Positions 1 to 6,331 of a DNA stretch of 11,038 nt are shown here, in pieces. Made by a program: the position numbers and the translations under genes. The DNA comes from Acidimicrobiales bacterium (GTDB lineage: Bacteria; Actinomycetota; Acidimicrobiia; Acidimicrobiales; JABEUL01), in the NCBI GenBank assembly GCA_027451605.1, contig DAIDJA010000026.1, positions 1-11,038 on the forward strand, read 5' to 3'. The notes beneath the pieces are model-generated. The model was not told the origin of the DNA. It made no database searches and worked only from the letters and a program-made list of their open reading frames with translations. Within the stretch, counting starts at the first letter, position 1, and each line of letters opens with the position of its first letter.

Positions 1-72
1 ATGTCAAAGCCGGGGATGGTGGCCAGAAGGTCTTTGATTAAAAGTACCACGAAGTTGTAGTATGTCGTTCAC
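1..72 (-). CDS. Start of a probable S8 (subtilisin-like) protease gene, partial and apparently frameshifted
   Basis: This begins just after the AAA+ ATPase gene, at a GTG three bases beyond its TGA stop. The frame reads V-N-D-I-L-Q-L-R-G-T-F-N-Q-R-P-S-G-H-H-P-R-L and then meets a TGA at 4-6. The 'ILQL(K/R)G-F-x-R-P' opening resembles, from memory, the N-terminus of subtilisin-like proteases commonly encoded directly downstream of this kind of AAA+ ATPase. If one C is dropped from the CCCC run (plus-strand GGGG at 13-16), the frame continues to the edge as H-H-P-G-F-D. The gene may therefore be broken in this genome, or the homopolymer may be miscalled. An ATG overlapping the ATPase stop (77-79, ATGA) gives only 13 codons. 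Only about 24 codons are visible and no catalytic residue is in the window, so the family call leans on context. Confidence 0.35.
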
Positions 73-75
73 TAC

Positions 76-1116
76 TCATACCTGCAATTCTCTTGAAACT
101 TTACTTTTTGACACTCCCGTCAAAATCTCGGTGTCGCGAACTGAAAAGCCTTGATCTTGAAGTGTTTTTAGTTCACTTGACCCGTGTAGCGCTTCGTAAA
201 ACTTTCTCAAATAGTCATATTCACTGGATGGGTCGCTAAAAGCTACTGATGTTTTAATAACGTTTTTTAGCTCGCCGGGATAAGGAATCTTATTCATCGT
301 ATTTAAAATCTTCCTGAATAGACGCATATTGCGACTGGCAAACTTAAATTTGTCCAGTAGTTCATTCAGGATTGACTCTGCAACATCCACCAGTTCATCT
401 CTGCTATATCGATTGAAATTGACTATGGAATCAAAACGTCGGGTCAATGCTTTGTCGAACTGGCCAAACAGATTAGTTGTAGCTATAAGAACTACGCTAC
501 CAAATAGACCATCCAACCCTTTAAGAACAGATGAGGTAACACGACCCATTTCACGCAGGTCATTAGAGTCGATGCGATTCAATGCGATAGTGTCGATTTC
601 ATCGAACGTGATAAGTACTTTGTCGGGGTTTGGCAGGGCTCGTATTTCTTGGAAAACTGAAGCTATATTTTTAGAAGTTTGCCCAAGCTTACTATCGATT
701 ACACTATCAAAATCAACTGAATACAGCTCGCGATCAAGAATGCGAGCAATTTGTTTTACGGTTTCAGTCTTACCGGTACCTGGATCGCCTTCGAACAAAA
801 ACTTATTAAAGCCAGCGTGATGTCGGATTGAATTAATTACGCCAACAATATCATTCATGATGAATGTCGGTAACGGCAAGGAGTCACCGGATAGACTTAC
901 TTTGTTAAAAAATGGTGACTGGTATTGGCTGCTTTGTGGCACAAAAGTATTGACACCAGAAATCAATGCCATAATATATTCTGCAAGCTGAGAGTCACCA
1001 CCATGATCAAAAATTCGCGCGATATTATACGCTTCGTCTTTAAAGCCTGCGTCGTTATGCTCTGTGTAATATTTGATCAAATTTAGTATGTGTTTTTTCC
1101 GAATTTGTTCGCTCAT
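76..1116 (-). CDS. AAA+ ATPase with C-terminal helix-turn-helix-like tail, probable partner of an S8 protease
   Basis: A 346-residue cytoplasmic ATPase. A helical N-terminal region (about 1-55, with the pattern IKYYTEHNDAGFKDEAYNIA) precedes one AAA+ module. Visible motifs are Walker A GDPGTGKT at 110-117, Walker B VLITFDEID at 167-175, sensor-1 ATTN at 212-215 and an arginine-finger-like RRF at 226-228. The last 30 residues (FSVRDTEILTGVSKSKVSREL) look like a small helix-turn-helix. The N-terminal layout and AAA+ type match ATPases that are paired with a downstream S8 protease in many bacteria and archaea; some such pairs are suspected defence modules, but the target is unknown. The downstream protease start is visible, four bases away or less. 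The ATG at 1116 lies exactly six bases after a TAGTAT -10 box, which suggests a leaderless mRNA. The ATPase call is firm; the defence role is inference. Confidence 0.85.
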   Translation of the reverse strand: MSEQIRKKHILNLIKYYTEHNDAGFKDEAYNIARIFDHGGDSQLAEYIMALISGVNTFVPQSSQYQSPFFNKVSLSGDSLPLPTFIMNDIVGVINSIRHHAGFNKFLFEGDPGTGKTETVKQIARILDRELYSVDFDSVIDSKLGQTSKNIASVFQEIRALPNPDKVLITFDEIDTIALNRIDSNDLREMGRVTSSVLKGLDGLFGSVVLIATTNLFGQFDKALTRRFDSIVNFNRYSRDELVDVAESILNELLDKFKFASRNMRLFRKILNTMNKIPYPGELKNVIKTSVAFSDPSSEYDYLRKFYEALHGSSELKTLQDQGFSVRDTEILTGVSKSKVSRELQV

Positions 1117-1122
1117 ACCCCT

Positions 1123-1131
1123 ATACTATCA
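1123..1131 (-). promoter_or_regulatory. Extended -10 promoter element of the AAA+ ATPase gene
   Basis: On the minus strand the sequence is TGA-TAGTAT, an extended -10 (TGn then TANNNT) with hexamer 1123-1128. Six bases (AGGGGT) separate it from the ATG at 1116. That spacing puts the expected transcription start on the A of the start codon, so the transcript may be leaderless. No good -35 box is seen 17 bp upstream, which fits an extended -10 promoter. Confidence 0.5.
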
Positions 1132-1134
1132 TCC

Positions 1135-1163
1135 TTGGGACACAAATATAATTTTTTGGGACA
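1135..1163. promoter_or_regulatory. Two 8-bp direct repeats upstream of the AAA+ gene, putative operator
   Basis: TTGGGACA occurs at 1135-1142 and again at 1156-1163 on the plus strand. The repeats are spaced 21 bp start to start, two helical turns, so both would face the same side of the DNA. They lie immediately upstream of the extended -10 element, covering the spacer and -35 zone, where a repressor would block RNA polymerase. The ligand is unknown; the HTH-like tail of the ATPase is one candidate (inference). Confidence 0.4.
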
Positions 1164-1508
1164 TTGTTTACTATTATATTATCCTCTTGTTTGATATATA
1201 GAAGAAAACAATTAATAAAAGCACTTGCGTGGAACATCCTTATACAAAAAGTTTTTAAAACAATAAATTGTATAATTCCCGAAATATCACACCATCAATA
1301 AAGGGTAAATCCGTCGTAATAAGGCGTTGCCCAAACCAAGATATATCCTCAAAATCTTGGACACAGTCCCACAGCTCAAATTGATAACTTAAAACATGAC
1401 GACAACGTTCCCGGCTTCTCCTCGCTTGTCGCACTAGCGCATTTAGGAATGGACCCGCCAGGACGAAGCCGGTTAACCCGCCGTATAGCGGTATCACTGA
1501 TGGCCCAA
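1164..1508. other. Gene-poor stretch without a supportable gene
   Basis: The first 100 bases or so are AT-rich and carry nothing recognisable. From about 1380 base composition becomes more GC-rich. A minus-strand frame is open at 1255-1497 (80 codons, containing QFELWDCVQDFEDISWFG). A plus-strand frame is open from 1323 to a TAG at 1509, in the same frame as the first TnpB remnant fragment that follows. I recognise neither translation, and they overlap on opposite strands, so at most one is or was real. The plus-strand frame does not resemble the N-terminal part of TnpB. Confidence 0.5.
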
Positions 1509-1517
1509 TAGCCGGAC

Positions 1518-2238
1518 GCCGCTGGGGTGATCTACGGCGTGGAAGTTAGTCTGGACTTCGAAGTCAGAAATGCTTTTTTTGCCATTTCGGAAGGCCGGTT
1601 GCTCGAATATAAGATGCTTGGGCAACTGGCAGAACTGGATACCATACTCACAAGATGTACTACCGATCTTCAATACCGAGACATCTCTTTGAAGTCCGAC
1701 ACCTACTATCGAAAGCTCCACACAAGTATACGTGGGTTCGTTGCCAACGAGATCGGACAACACTCCTCAAACGTCTCGCCGTACAGGAGGGCTAACTTAC
1801 TTTAGCGGTGCTGATAGTAAAGACACTCAACGTTCGTAACGGTGGGCAGTCTCAGCGGATGAACCGGCTGCTTACCAGGGCAGGATGTGAGGTGGTAAAA
1901 ACGCATTTAAAATCTCTTAGGCGAAAACATGGCATCGAGATAGTCAAAATCCTTCTCCTCATGCCAGTCAGAAGTGCTCGGGTTGCGAGAACACCTACAA
2001 AAATAACCGTAAAGGCAACAAGTTCGACTGCCGCTTCTACGGAGTTAAACTCCATGTGAACGTGAATGCCGACCGTGTGATTCGGTCGAGAAGTCCTAAA
2101 GCAACAGGAGATTACACAGGCAGGCCCATCAAAATTGATCGCACTCCAGATTCTCGATGGGCGACACCGGCAACGATGGAACCTACCGGCAGATGGAGCG
2201 ATCCCTATCGTTACAGAAACCAGGGGTCAACTTGCTAG
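1518..2238 (+). pseudogene. tnpB: Decayed TnpB (IS200/IS605-type RNA-guided nuclease/transposase accessory) remnant
   Basis: Three frame segments together resemble the C-terminal half of TnpB. The first (1518 to about 1755) contains AAGVIYGVEVSLDF, the first RuvC strand. The second (about 1754-1950) contains LIVKTLNVRNGGQSQRM and LLTRAGCEVVKTHLKSL. The third (about 1948-2238) contains the zinc ribbon with KCSGCE, NRKGNKFDCRFYG and LHVNVNADR. Shifts near 1755 and 1948 and an in-frame TAA at 1793-1795 break the reading. The residues expected to be catalytic are changed: Asp to Glu at 1542-1544, Glu to Lys at 1820-1822, Asp to Asn at 2059-2061. The fourth zinc-ligand Cys is Tyr at 2038-2040. The N-terminal half is not recognisable upstream. 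The region is richer in GC than its neighbours, consistent with acquired DNA. Family assignment is good; loss of activity follows from the changes seen. Confidence 0.75.
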
Positions 2239-2250
2239 TAAGGCAGGTTG

Positions 2251-2271
2251 GGAGGCAATGAAGGGGCCTCC
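2251..2271 (+). repeat. Perfect 6-bp-stem hairpin just past the TnpB remnant
   Basis: GGAGGC (2251-2256) pairs perfectly with GCCTCC (2266-2271) across a 9-base loop. It sits 12 bases after the end of the TnpB remnant, where IS200/IS605-type elements carry a subterminal right-end hairpin and where the guide (omega) RNA normally ends. No T-run follows on either strand, so it does not look like an intrinsic terminator. Assignment to an element end is inference. Confidence 0.3.
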
Positions 2272-2272
2272 A

Positions 2273-2298
2273 TAAAATTGCCGACTTTGGCGTGGCAA
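2273..2298 (-). terminator. Weak candidate intrinsic terminator after the UDP-glucuronate decarboxylase-like gene
   Basis: Read on the minus strand, TTGCC and GGCAA form a 5-bp stem with an 11-base loop, followed by TTTTATGG. It begins 15 bases beyond the TAA stop of the minus-strand gene ending at 2313. The stem is short and the T-run is interrupted, so the call is tentative. Confidence 0.3.
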
Positions 2299-2312
2299 CT
2301 CTTTTACTGACT

Positions 2313-3284
2313 TTAATCCGCACCTGAATTTATTAACTTGAAATATTCACTAGTTTTTAACAGCCCGGTTTCAAAACTGATCTCCGGTTCCCAATTAAGT
2401 ACTTTTTTTGCGAGTGTAATATCGGGACAACGTTGTCTGGGGTCATCGGCCAGTCCCTCCAGATGAATTATCTTGGATGTGCTGTCCAGTGATTTTATAA
2501 TCTTTTTTGCAAGATCAATTACCGTAATTTCGGACGGATTACCTAAATTAATTGGGCCGCAAAATTCAGATTGTGTGAGCTTTAAAATTCCGGAAACGAG
2601 ATCAGATACGTAACAAAGACTGCGGGTTTGAAGCCCGTCGCCGTAAACCTCCAAATCTAAGTTATTTAAAGCGGCATTAACAAAATTTGGAATTACCCTA
2701 CCATCATTTTGACCCATTTTGGGTCCATAGGTATTAAAGATTCTTACTAAGGCATAACTTAAACCAAATTTAGAATGATAAGCGGTAACGGTAGCTTCTC
2801 CAAAACGTTTTGCTTCATCATACATACTTCGAGGACCCACCGAATTTACATTTCCGTAATACGTTTCAATTTGCGGGTGCACCATCGGATCGCCATATAT
2901 TTCACTGGTAGAGGCATGAATAAATCTTGCTCCGCTACTTTTAGCCAGATCCAAAAGGTTAAACACCCCTAAAGAACCTGTCTGTAACGTCTCTATAGAC
3001 TTTTCTGCATATGTCTTAGGTGAGGCAATCGAAGCAAAATTCAAAATATGCGAAAACTTAATTGTTTCCAGAGACAACTTGTCAAGTTCTACAATATCTC
3101 CTTCTATAAATTCAACTTTTTCACTTCCAATTAAGTCTCCGATATTATCGACACTGCCTGTGACAAGATTATCGACTATAAACAATTTGTCGCAGTCAAA
3201 ATTTTCAACCAGGGCCGCTGACAGGTGCGAACCTATAAAGCCTGCGCCGCCGGCTACCAACAAGGATTTCAAAAAAGAGGCCAC
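2313..3284 (-). CDS. NAD-dependent sugar-nucleotide epimerase/dehydratase, probably UDP-glucuronate decarboxylase (UDP-xylose synthase type)
   Basis: A 323-residue extended short-chain dehydrogenase, usual length for the family. The NAD-binding Rossmann motif GGAGFIG is at residues 12-18. The catalytic region reads STSEIYGDP at 125-133, with Y155 and K159 as the Tyr-x-x-x-Lys pair (MYDEAK). GNVNSVGPRSMYDEAKR, RIFNTYGP and GDGLQTRSLCYVSDL strongly recall UDP-glucuronate decarboxylase, which turns UDP-glucuronate into UDP-xylose for cell-surface polysaccharide. A dTDP-glucose 4,6-dehydratase or UDP-glucose 4-epimerase is less likely. The frame starts with GTG at 3284, five bases after a GGGA that could serve as ribosome site; a TTG at 3272-3270 would give a start nearer the Rossmann motif. 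No glycosyltransferase or other polysaccharide gene is adjacent in the window. Confidence 0.8.
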   Translation of the reverse strand: MASFLKSLLVAGGAGFIGSHLSAALVENFDCDKLFIVDNLVTGSVDNIGDLIGSEKVEFIEGDIVELDKLSLETIKFSHILNFASIASPKTYAEKSIETLQTGSLGVFNLLDLAKSSGARFIHASTSEIYGDPMVHPQIETYYGNVNSVGPRSMYDEAKRFGEATVTAYHSKFGLSYALVRIFNTYGPKMGQNDGRVIPNFVNAALNNLDLEVYGDGLQTRSLCYVSDLVSGILKLTQSEFCGPINLGNPSEITVIDLAKKIIKSLDSTSKIIHLEGLADDPRQRCPDITLAKKVLNWEPEISFETGLLKTSEYFKLINSGAD

Positions 3285-3403
3285 TTCATTCCCACTGATA
3301 TATATCTCATATTAACTTCCTATTAGTTTAACCGCGCAAAACTGATTAATTCGCTATCAGGCATATCTCGTTATAAGGTCAGACTACAGCAACTTAATCA
3401 AAT

Positions 3404-4051
3404 TCAAAACTGCGGAATTATAACTGCCAAATCGGCATCATTTATAATCGCCCGAAGTAATTCAACACTGGCTAAAGCATCACATGTCGCATCGTGATAT
3501 TTTTCTATCTTAATATCAAATGCCGCCGCACAGTTATCTAACTTATGATTCACGCAGTCAGGCATAAATCGCTGAGCCAGTTTAAGTGTACATATACTTG
3601 GATAAACTACCTCGTTAAAATCTCCGACCAAAGCCAACTCACTTGCCAAGAATCCTTCGTCAAAGCGAAGATTATGTCCTACTATCAAAGAGCCTTTAAA
3701 AAAATCCAATAGTTGGCCATATATCTGCTTGAACTGAGGAGCATCACGAACATCCTCGTCTGTAATTCCATGTATAAAAGTTGCTCCCACGTCTCTGTTC
3801 GGATTTACCAAAGTACCGAAATTGTCGATAATTTGGCCGGTCTCATAATTAACCTTAACGGCACCTACCGCCACAATTCGATCACCTGATTTAGGACTCA
3901 GTCCGGTAGTTTCAACATCAAATCCAACCAGGTTAAGGTTTGAATCTTTTAATTCTTTGACCCCGTCAATTAGAATTTGATTTAAATTATTCCTCGGACA
4001 TACAGAGCTGTAGCAAAACAATCCTGTATCCATCTCTGAGCGCAAGTTCAC
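3404..4051 (-). CDS. DEDDh 3'-5' exonuclease, DNA polymerase III epsilon-like
   Basis: A 215-residue stand-alone exonuclease of the DnaQ fold. All three motifs are intact: Exo I FDVETTGL with D45 and E47, Exo II HNLRFDEGF with D131, and Exo IIIe HDATCDAL with H186 and D191. These four acidic residues and the histidine bind two metal ions and remove 3' nucleotides. The family includes proofreading subunits and many repair or RNA-trimming nucleases, so the substrate is not fixed by sequence. No polymerase or UvrC-like domain is fused. The GTG at 4051 is chosen because a TAAACT -10 box stands exactly six bases upstream, the geometry of a leaderless start; an ATG at 4033 is the alternative and would shorten the non-conserved N-terminal 40 residues. 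Neither start has a clear Shine-Dalgarno site. Confidence 0.85.
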   Translation of the reverse strand: MNLRSEMDTGLFCYSSVCPRNNLNQILIDGVKELKDSNLNLVGFDVETTGLSPKSGDRIVAVGAVKVNYETGQIIDNFGTLVNPNRDVGATFIHGITDEDVRDAPQFKQIYGQLLDFFKGSLIVGHNLRFDEGFLASELALVGDFNEVVYPSICTLKLAQRFMPDCVNHKLDNCAAAFDIKIEKYHDATCDALASVELLRAIINDADLAVIIPQF

Positions 4052-4057
4052 AAATTT

Positions 4058-4070
4058 AGTTTACAGTATA
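4058..4070 (-). promoter_or_regulatory. Candidate -10 boxes of the exonuclease gene
   Basis: On the minus strand TAAACT (4058-4063) is followed by six bases and then the GTG start at 4051, the spacing expected for a leaderless mRNA. A second TATACT lies at 4065-4070 and could serve instead, giving a short leader. No clear -35 box was found. Confidence 0.35.
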
Positions 4071-4138
4071 AGTGTTACTTTATAGAATATCCTAAGCATT
4101 TGCAAATAGAGCCACGAGCCGCTTTTAATTAACCGGCC

Positions 4139-4156
4139 AATGATTGAACAATCATT
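4139..4156. repeat. Inverted repeat AATGATTG-AA-CAATCATT between the leu operon and the exonuclease gene
   Basis: Two perfect 8-bp arms (4139-4146 and 4149-4156) flank two bases. On the plus strand it is followed by TTTAATAAAA, and on the minus strand there is no T-run immediately after it, so it is a poor terminator for the minus-strand operon ending at 4211. A dimeric regulator site upstream of the exonuclease gene is the alternative. Confidence 0.4.
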
Positions 4157-4210
4157 TTAATAAAAGGTGTTGACCAAAAGCCCAATATCAACTAATAGCT
4201 TGACTTTTAT

Positions 4211-4672
4211 TTAAAACGACTTAATTTCATTTTCATCTACCATATCGGCTATTTCTTGCCGTTTGCAATACTCATGGCCGGCGGATTTAAAGATAGCCCT
4301 TCTTTTGGCAACGGCATCTTGATTGGCTTCTTTTAAAAAGCCAAATTTATCCAATGCAAATTCTAAATCCTTGGAAATCGGCGCACGTCCGAATATAGCG
4401 GCTCTTTTCATCGCTATCGCAACTACCCCTGCCTTTACATCATGCATGTCCTCTGTTTTGTCGAGCTTGATCTCATTTGCAAAGCGCTTAAAGAGGACCA
4501 ATGCATATCCCTGATCAGGTCCGGGATTTCCAAACCAATCTTTTTTTTGTAAATTAACTCTGTCGGGAATTTCACCGGGTCTGTTCGGTTTCCATCCCTT
4601 GGGAGGATTCAGTTTTTGAATCTCACTTACGGTATCTTTTTTTTCTATAGGTGCAAAATTTGGTTGTGCCAT
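4211..4672 (-). CDS. Conserved hypothetical protein, last gene of the branched-chain amino acid operon
   Basis: A 153-residue soluble protein with no signal peptide or membrane segment. A proline- and charge-rich N-terminus (about 1-45, including GWKPNRPGEIPDRVN) precedes GNPGPDQGYAL at 48-58 and a helical C-terminal part with AIAMKRAAIFGRAPI around 85-99. I recall a similar 'GNPGPDQGYAL ... RRASLFGRAP' family of unknown function in Acidimicrobiia and related actinobacteria; that memory supports the lineage guess but gives no function. The ATG at 4672 has a GGAG ribosome site five bases upstream. It follows cimA by 20 bases, so it is probably co-transcribed with it. Whether it takes part in amino acid synthesis cannot be told from the sequence. 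Confidence 0.75.
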   Translation of the reverse strand: MAQPNFAPIEKKDTVSEIQKLNPPKGWKPNRPGEIPDRVNLQKKDWFGNPGPDQGYALVLFKRFANEIKLDKTEDMHDVKAGVVAIAMKRAAIFGRAPISKDLEFALDKFGFLKEANQDAVAKRRAIFKSAGHEYCKRQEIADMVDENEIKSF

Positions 4673-4692
4673 TATTTCTCCGTACTAAATTC

Positions 4693-6306
4693 TCAACTTG
4701 TCTTCTTATTTTGGACTGTCTTAAGATGATGATGTAACAATCCATATATTACCGCATCCATCAAGGCCTGCCACGAAGCTTCAATAATATTTTGAGAAAC
4801 TCCAATTGTCGACCAAGTCTTATTTCCGTCGCTTGTATCTATAAGTACCCTGGTAATAGCCTTGGTACCGGAACTTGAGTCGATTACTCTCACTCTGAAA
4901 TCGGTTAGAAAAAGTGATTTCAGATTTTTAAATGAAGGTTCGATAGCTTGTCTCAGAGCAGCATCCAGTGCATTCACGGGTCCGTTGCCTTCGGCAGTCG
5001 CAATAATTCGCTTGCCCATGATGTGAACTTTTACGGTAGCTTCTGTTGTAAGTTCCCCTTGGGTTGCTTTTCCGTTAGACGATTTCCAGTCAGCAACCAC
5101 CCTAAAGGATTCAACTTTGAAAAACTCAAGGTTTTCGCCTGCCAATGTTCTCATTAATAGTTCAAATGAGCCGTCAGCAGCTTCGTAATGGTAACCCGCA
5201 TTCTCACGTTTCTTGAGCTCCCCCGCAACTTTTGCAAGTGCTTCCGGAGTCATTTCGATACCAAATTCATCAGCTTTTGCCTTAAATGTCGCGCGTCCGG
5301 ATACTTCAGAAACTAAAAATCTTGTACCGTTACCGACCTTTGCTGGAGGAATGTGTTCATAGGCATCGGATCTCTTTACGATAGCCGAAGTATGCAGTCC
5401 CGCCTTATGCGCAAAAGCCGCCGATCCTACGTACGGCTGCTGCGGCAAGGGAGTAACGTTCATTAACTCGGCAATGTGATGTGCCACCGGCGTCAAAAGT
5501 TGTATCTTTTCTTTTGGTATTGTCGTATAGCCGAGTTTTAACGAAAGATTTGGAATAACCGCTGCCAAATCCGCATTGCCGGTCCGCTCGCCGTATCCGT
5601 TGATACAGCCCTGCACATGCCTGACTCCGGCTAATACTGAAGTCACAGTATTGGCAACAGCACACCCGGAGTCGTTATGGCAATGAATGCCCAGCTTGTC
5701 AAACTTAGACGCCACCTCGGAGACAATTTGTTCCAACTCATTCGGTAAAGTGCCGCCATTTGTATCACATAAAACCAGAGTATCCGCACCGGCGACTGCA
5801 GCAGTATCCAATACCTTTAGGGCAAAGTCCTTATTGGCTTTAAAACCGTCAAAAAAATGTTCCGCATCCAAAAGAACTTTTCGCCCGTTTTTAACAAAAT
5901 ATTGAACCGAATCCTTAACCATCAGAAGCGCTTCGTCCAGGGTAGTCTGAAGCGCATCGGTTACATGCATATCCCAAGATTTGGCAACCAGACATACAAC
6001 TTTGGTCTCCGCACTCATTAAGTCTGCCGTAACTTTATCCTCTTTTATCTTGGAGTCGGGTCTTCTTGTAGACCCAAACGCCACCAACAACGAATTTTTT
6101 AACTTGAGTTCCTTTTTAGCTCTTTGAAAAAACTCCTCGTCTTTTGGATTTGCACCCGGCCACCCTCCTTCAATGAAGGTAATACCCAGCCTGTCCAACT
6201 GCTCGGCTACCTTTAATTTATCATTGACACTAAGCGAAAGACCCTCCTGCTGTGAACCGTCTCTCAGGGTGGTGTCCAATACCTCGATTAACTTTGCATT
6301 TGTCAT
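4693..6306 (-). CDS. cimA: (R)-citramalate synthase
   Basis: A 537-residue enzyme condensing pyruvate with acetyl-CoA to (R)-citramalate, the first step of the threonine-independent route to 2-oxobutyrate and isoleucine. The HMG-CoA lyase-like TIM barrel shows LDTTLRDGSQ at 10-19 (metal-binding Asp and catalytic Arg), HCHND at 208-212 (metal-binding histidines) and GYGERTGNADL at 237-247. A linker follows, and the C-terminal part (about 390-530) corresponds to the LeuA-type allosteric dimer domain that senses the end product. Length and the FIEGGWPGANPKDEEFF segment fit the CimA branch better than 2-isopropylmalate synthase or homocitrate synthase. The ATG at 6306 has GGA seven bases upstream. 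It lies 25 bases after ilvE in the same operon. Pathway neighbours strengthen the call; final separation from LeuA-like paralogues would need a tree. Confidence 0.88.
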   Translation of the reverse strand: MTNAKLIEVLDTTLRDGSQQEGLSLSVNDKLKVAEQLDRLGITFIEGGWPGANPKDEEFFQRAKKELKLKNSLLVAFGSTRRPDSKIKEDKVTADLMSAETKVVCLVAKSWDMHVTDALQTTLDEALLMVKDSVQYFVKNGRKVLLDAEHFFDGFKANKDFALKVLDTAAVAGADTLVLCDTNGGTLPNELEQIVSEVASKFDKLGIHCHNDSGCAVANTVTSVLAGVRHVQGCINGYGERTGNADLAAVIPNLSLKLGYTTIPKEKIQLLTPVAHHIAELMNVTPLPQQPYVGSAAFAHKAGLHTSAIVKRSDAYEHIPPAKVGNGTRFLVSEVSGRATFKAKADEFGIEMTPEALAKVAGELKKRENAGYHYEAADGSFELLMRTLAGENLEFFKVESFRVVADWKSSNGKATQGELTTEATVKVHIMGKRIIATAEGNGPVNALDAALRQAIEPSFKNLKSLFLTDFRVRVIDSSSGTKAITRVLIDTSDGNKTWSTIGVSQNIIEASWQALMDAVIYGLLHHHLKTVQNKKTS

Positions 6307-6331
6307 AATATCATCCGAACAATAAAGACAG

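Noticed and set aside
329-820. Plus-strand 163-codon frame inside the ATPase gene
   Set aside because: It is serine- and arginine-rich low-quality translation antisense to intact Walker motifs.
1494-1763. Minus-strand 89-codon frame as a gene
   Set aside because: It is antisense to the TnpB remnant, whose plus-strand reading has clear family motifs.
2056-2238. A separate small plus-strand gene
   Set aside because: Its frame continues upstream into the zinc-ribbon part of the TnpB remnant (KCSGCE at about 1972-1989), so it is the tail of that pseudogene.
1808-2298. A CRISPR array or active omega RNA
   Set aside because: No regularly spaced repeats are present, and the associated TnpB is broken with altered catalytic residues, so activity cannot be claimed.
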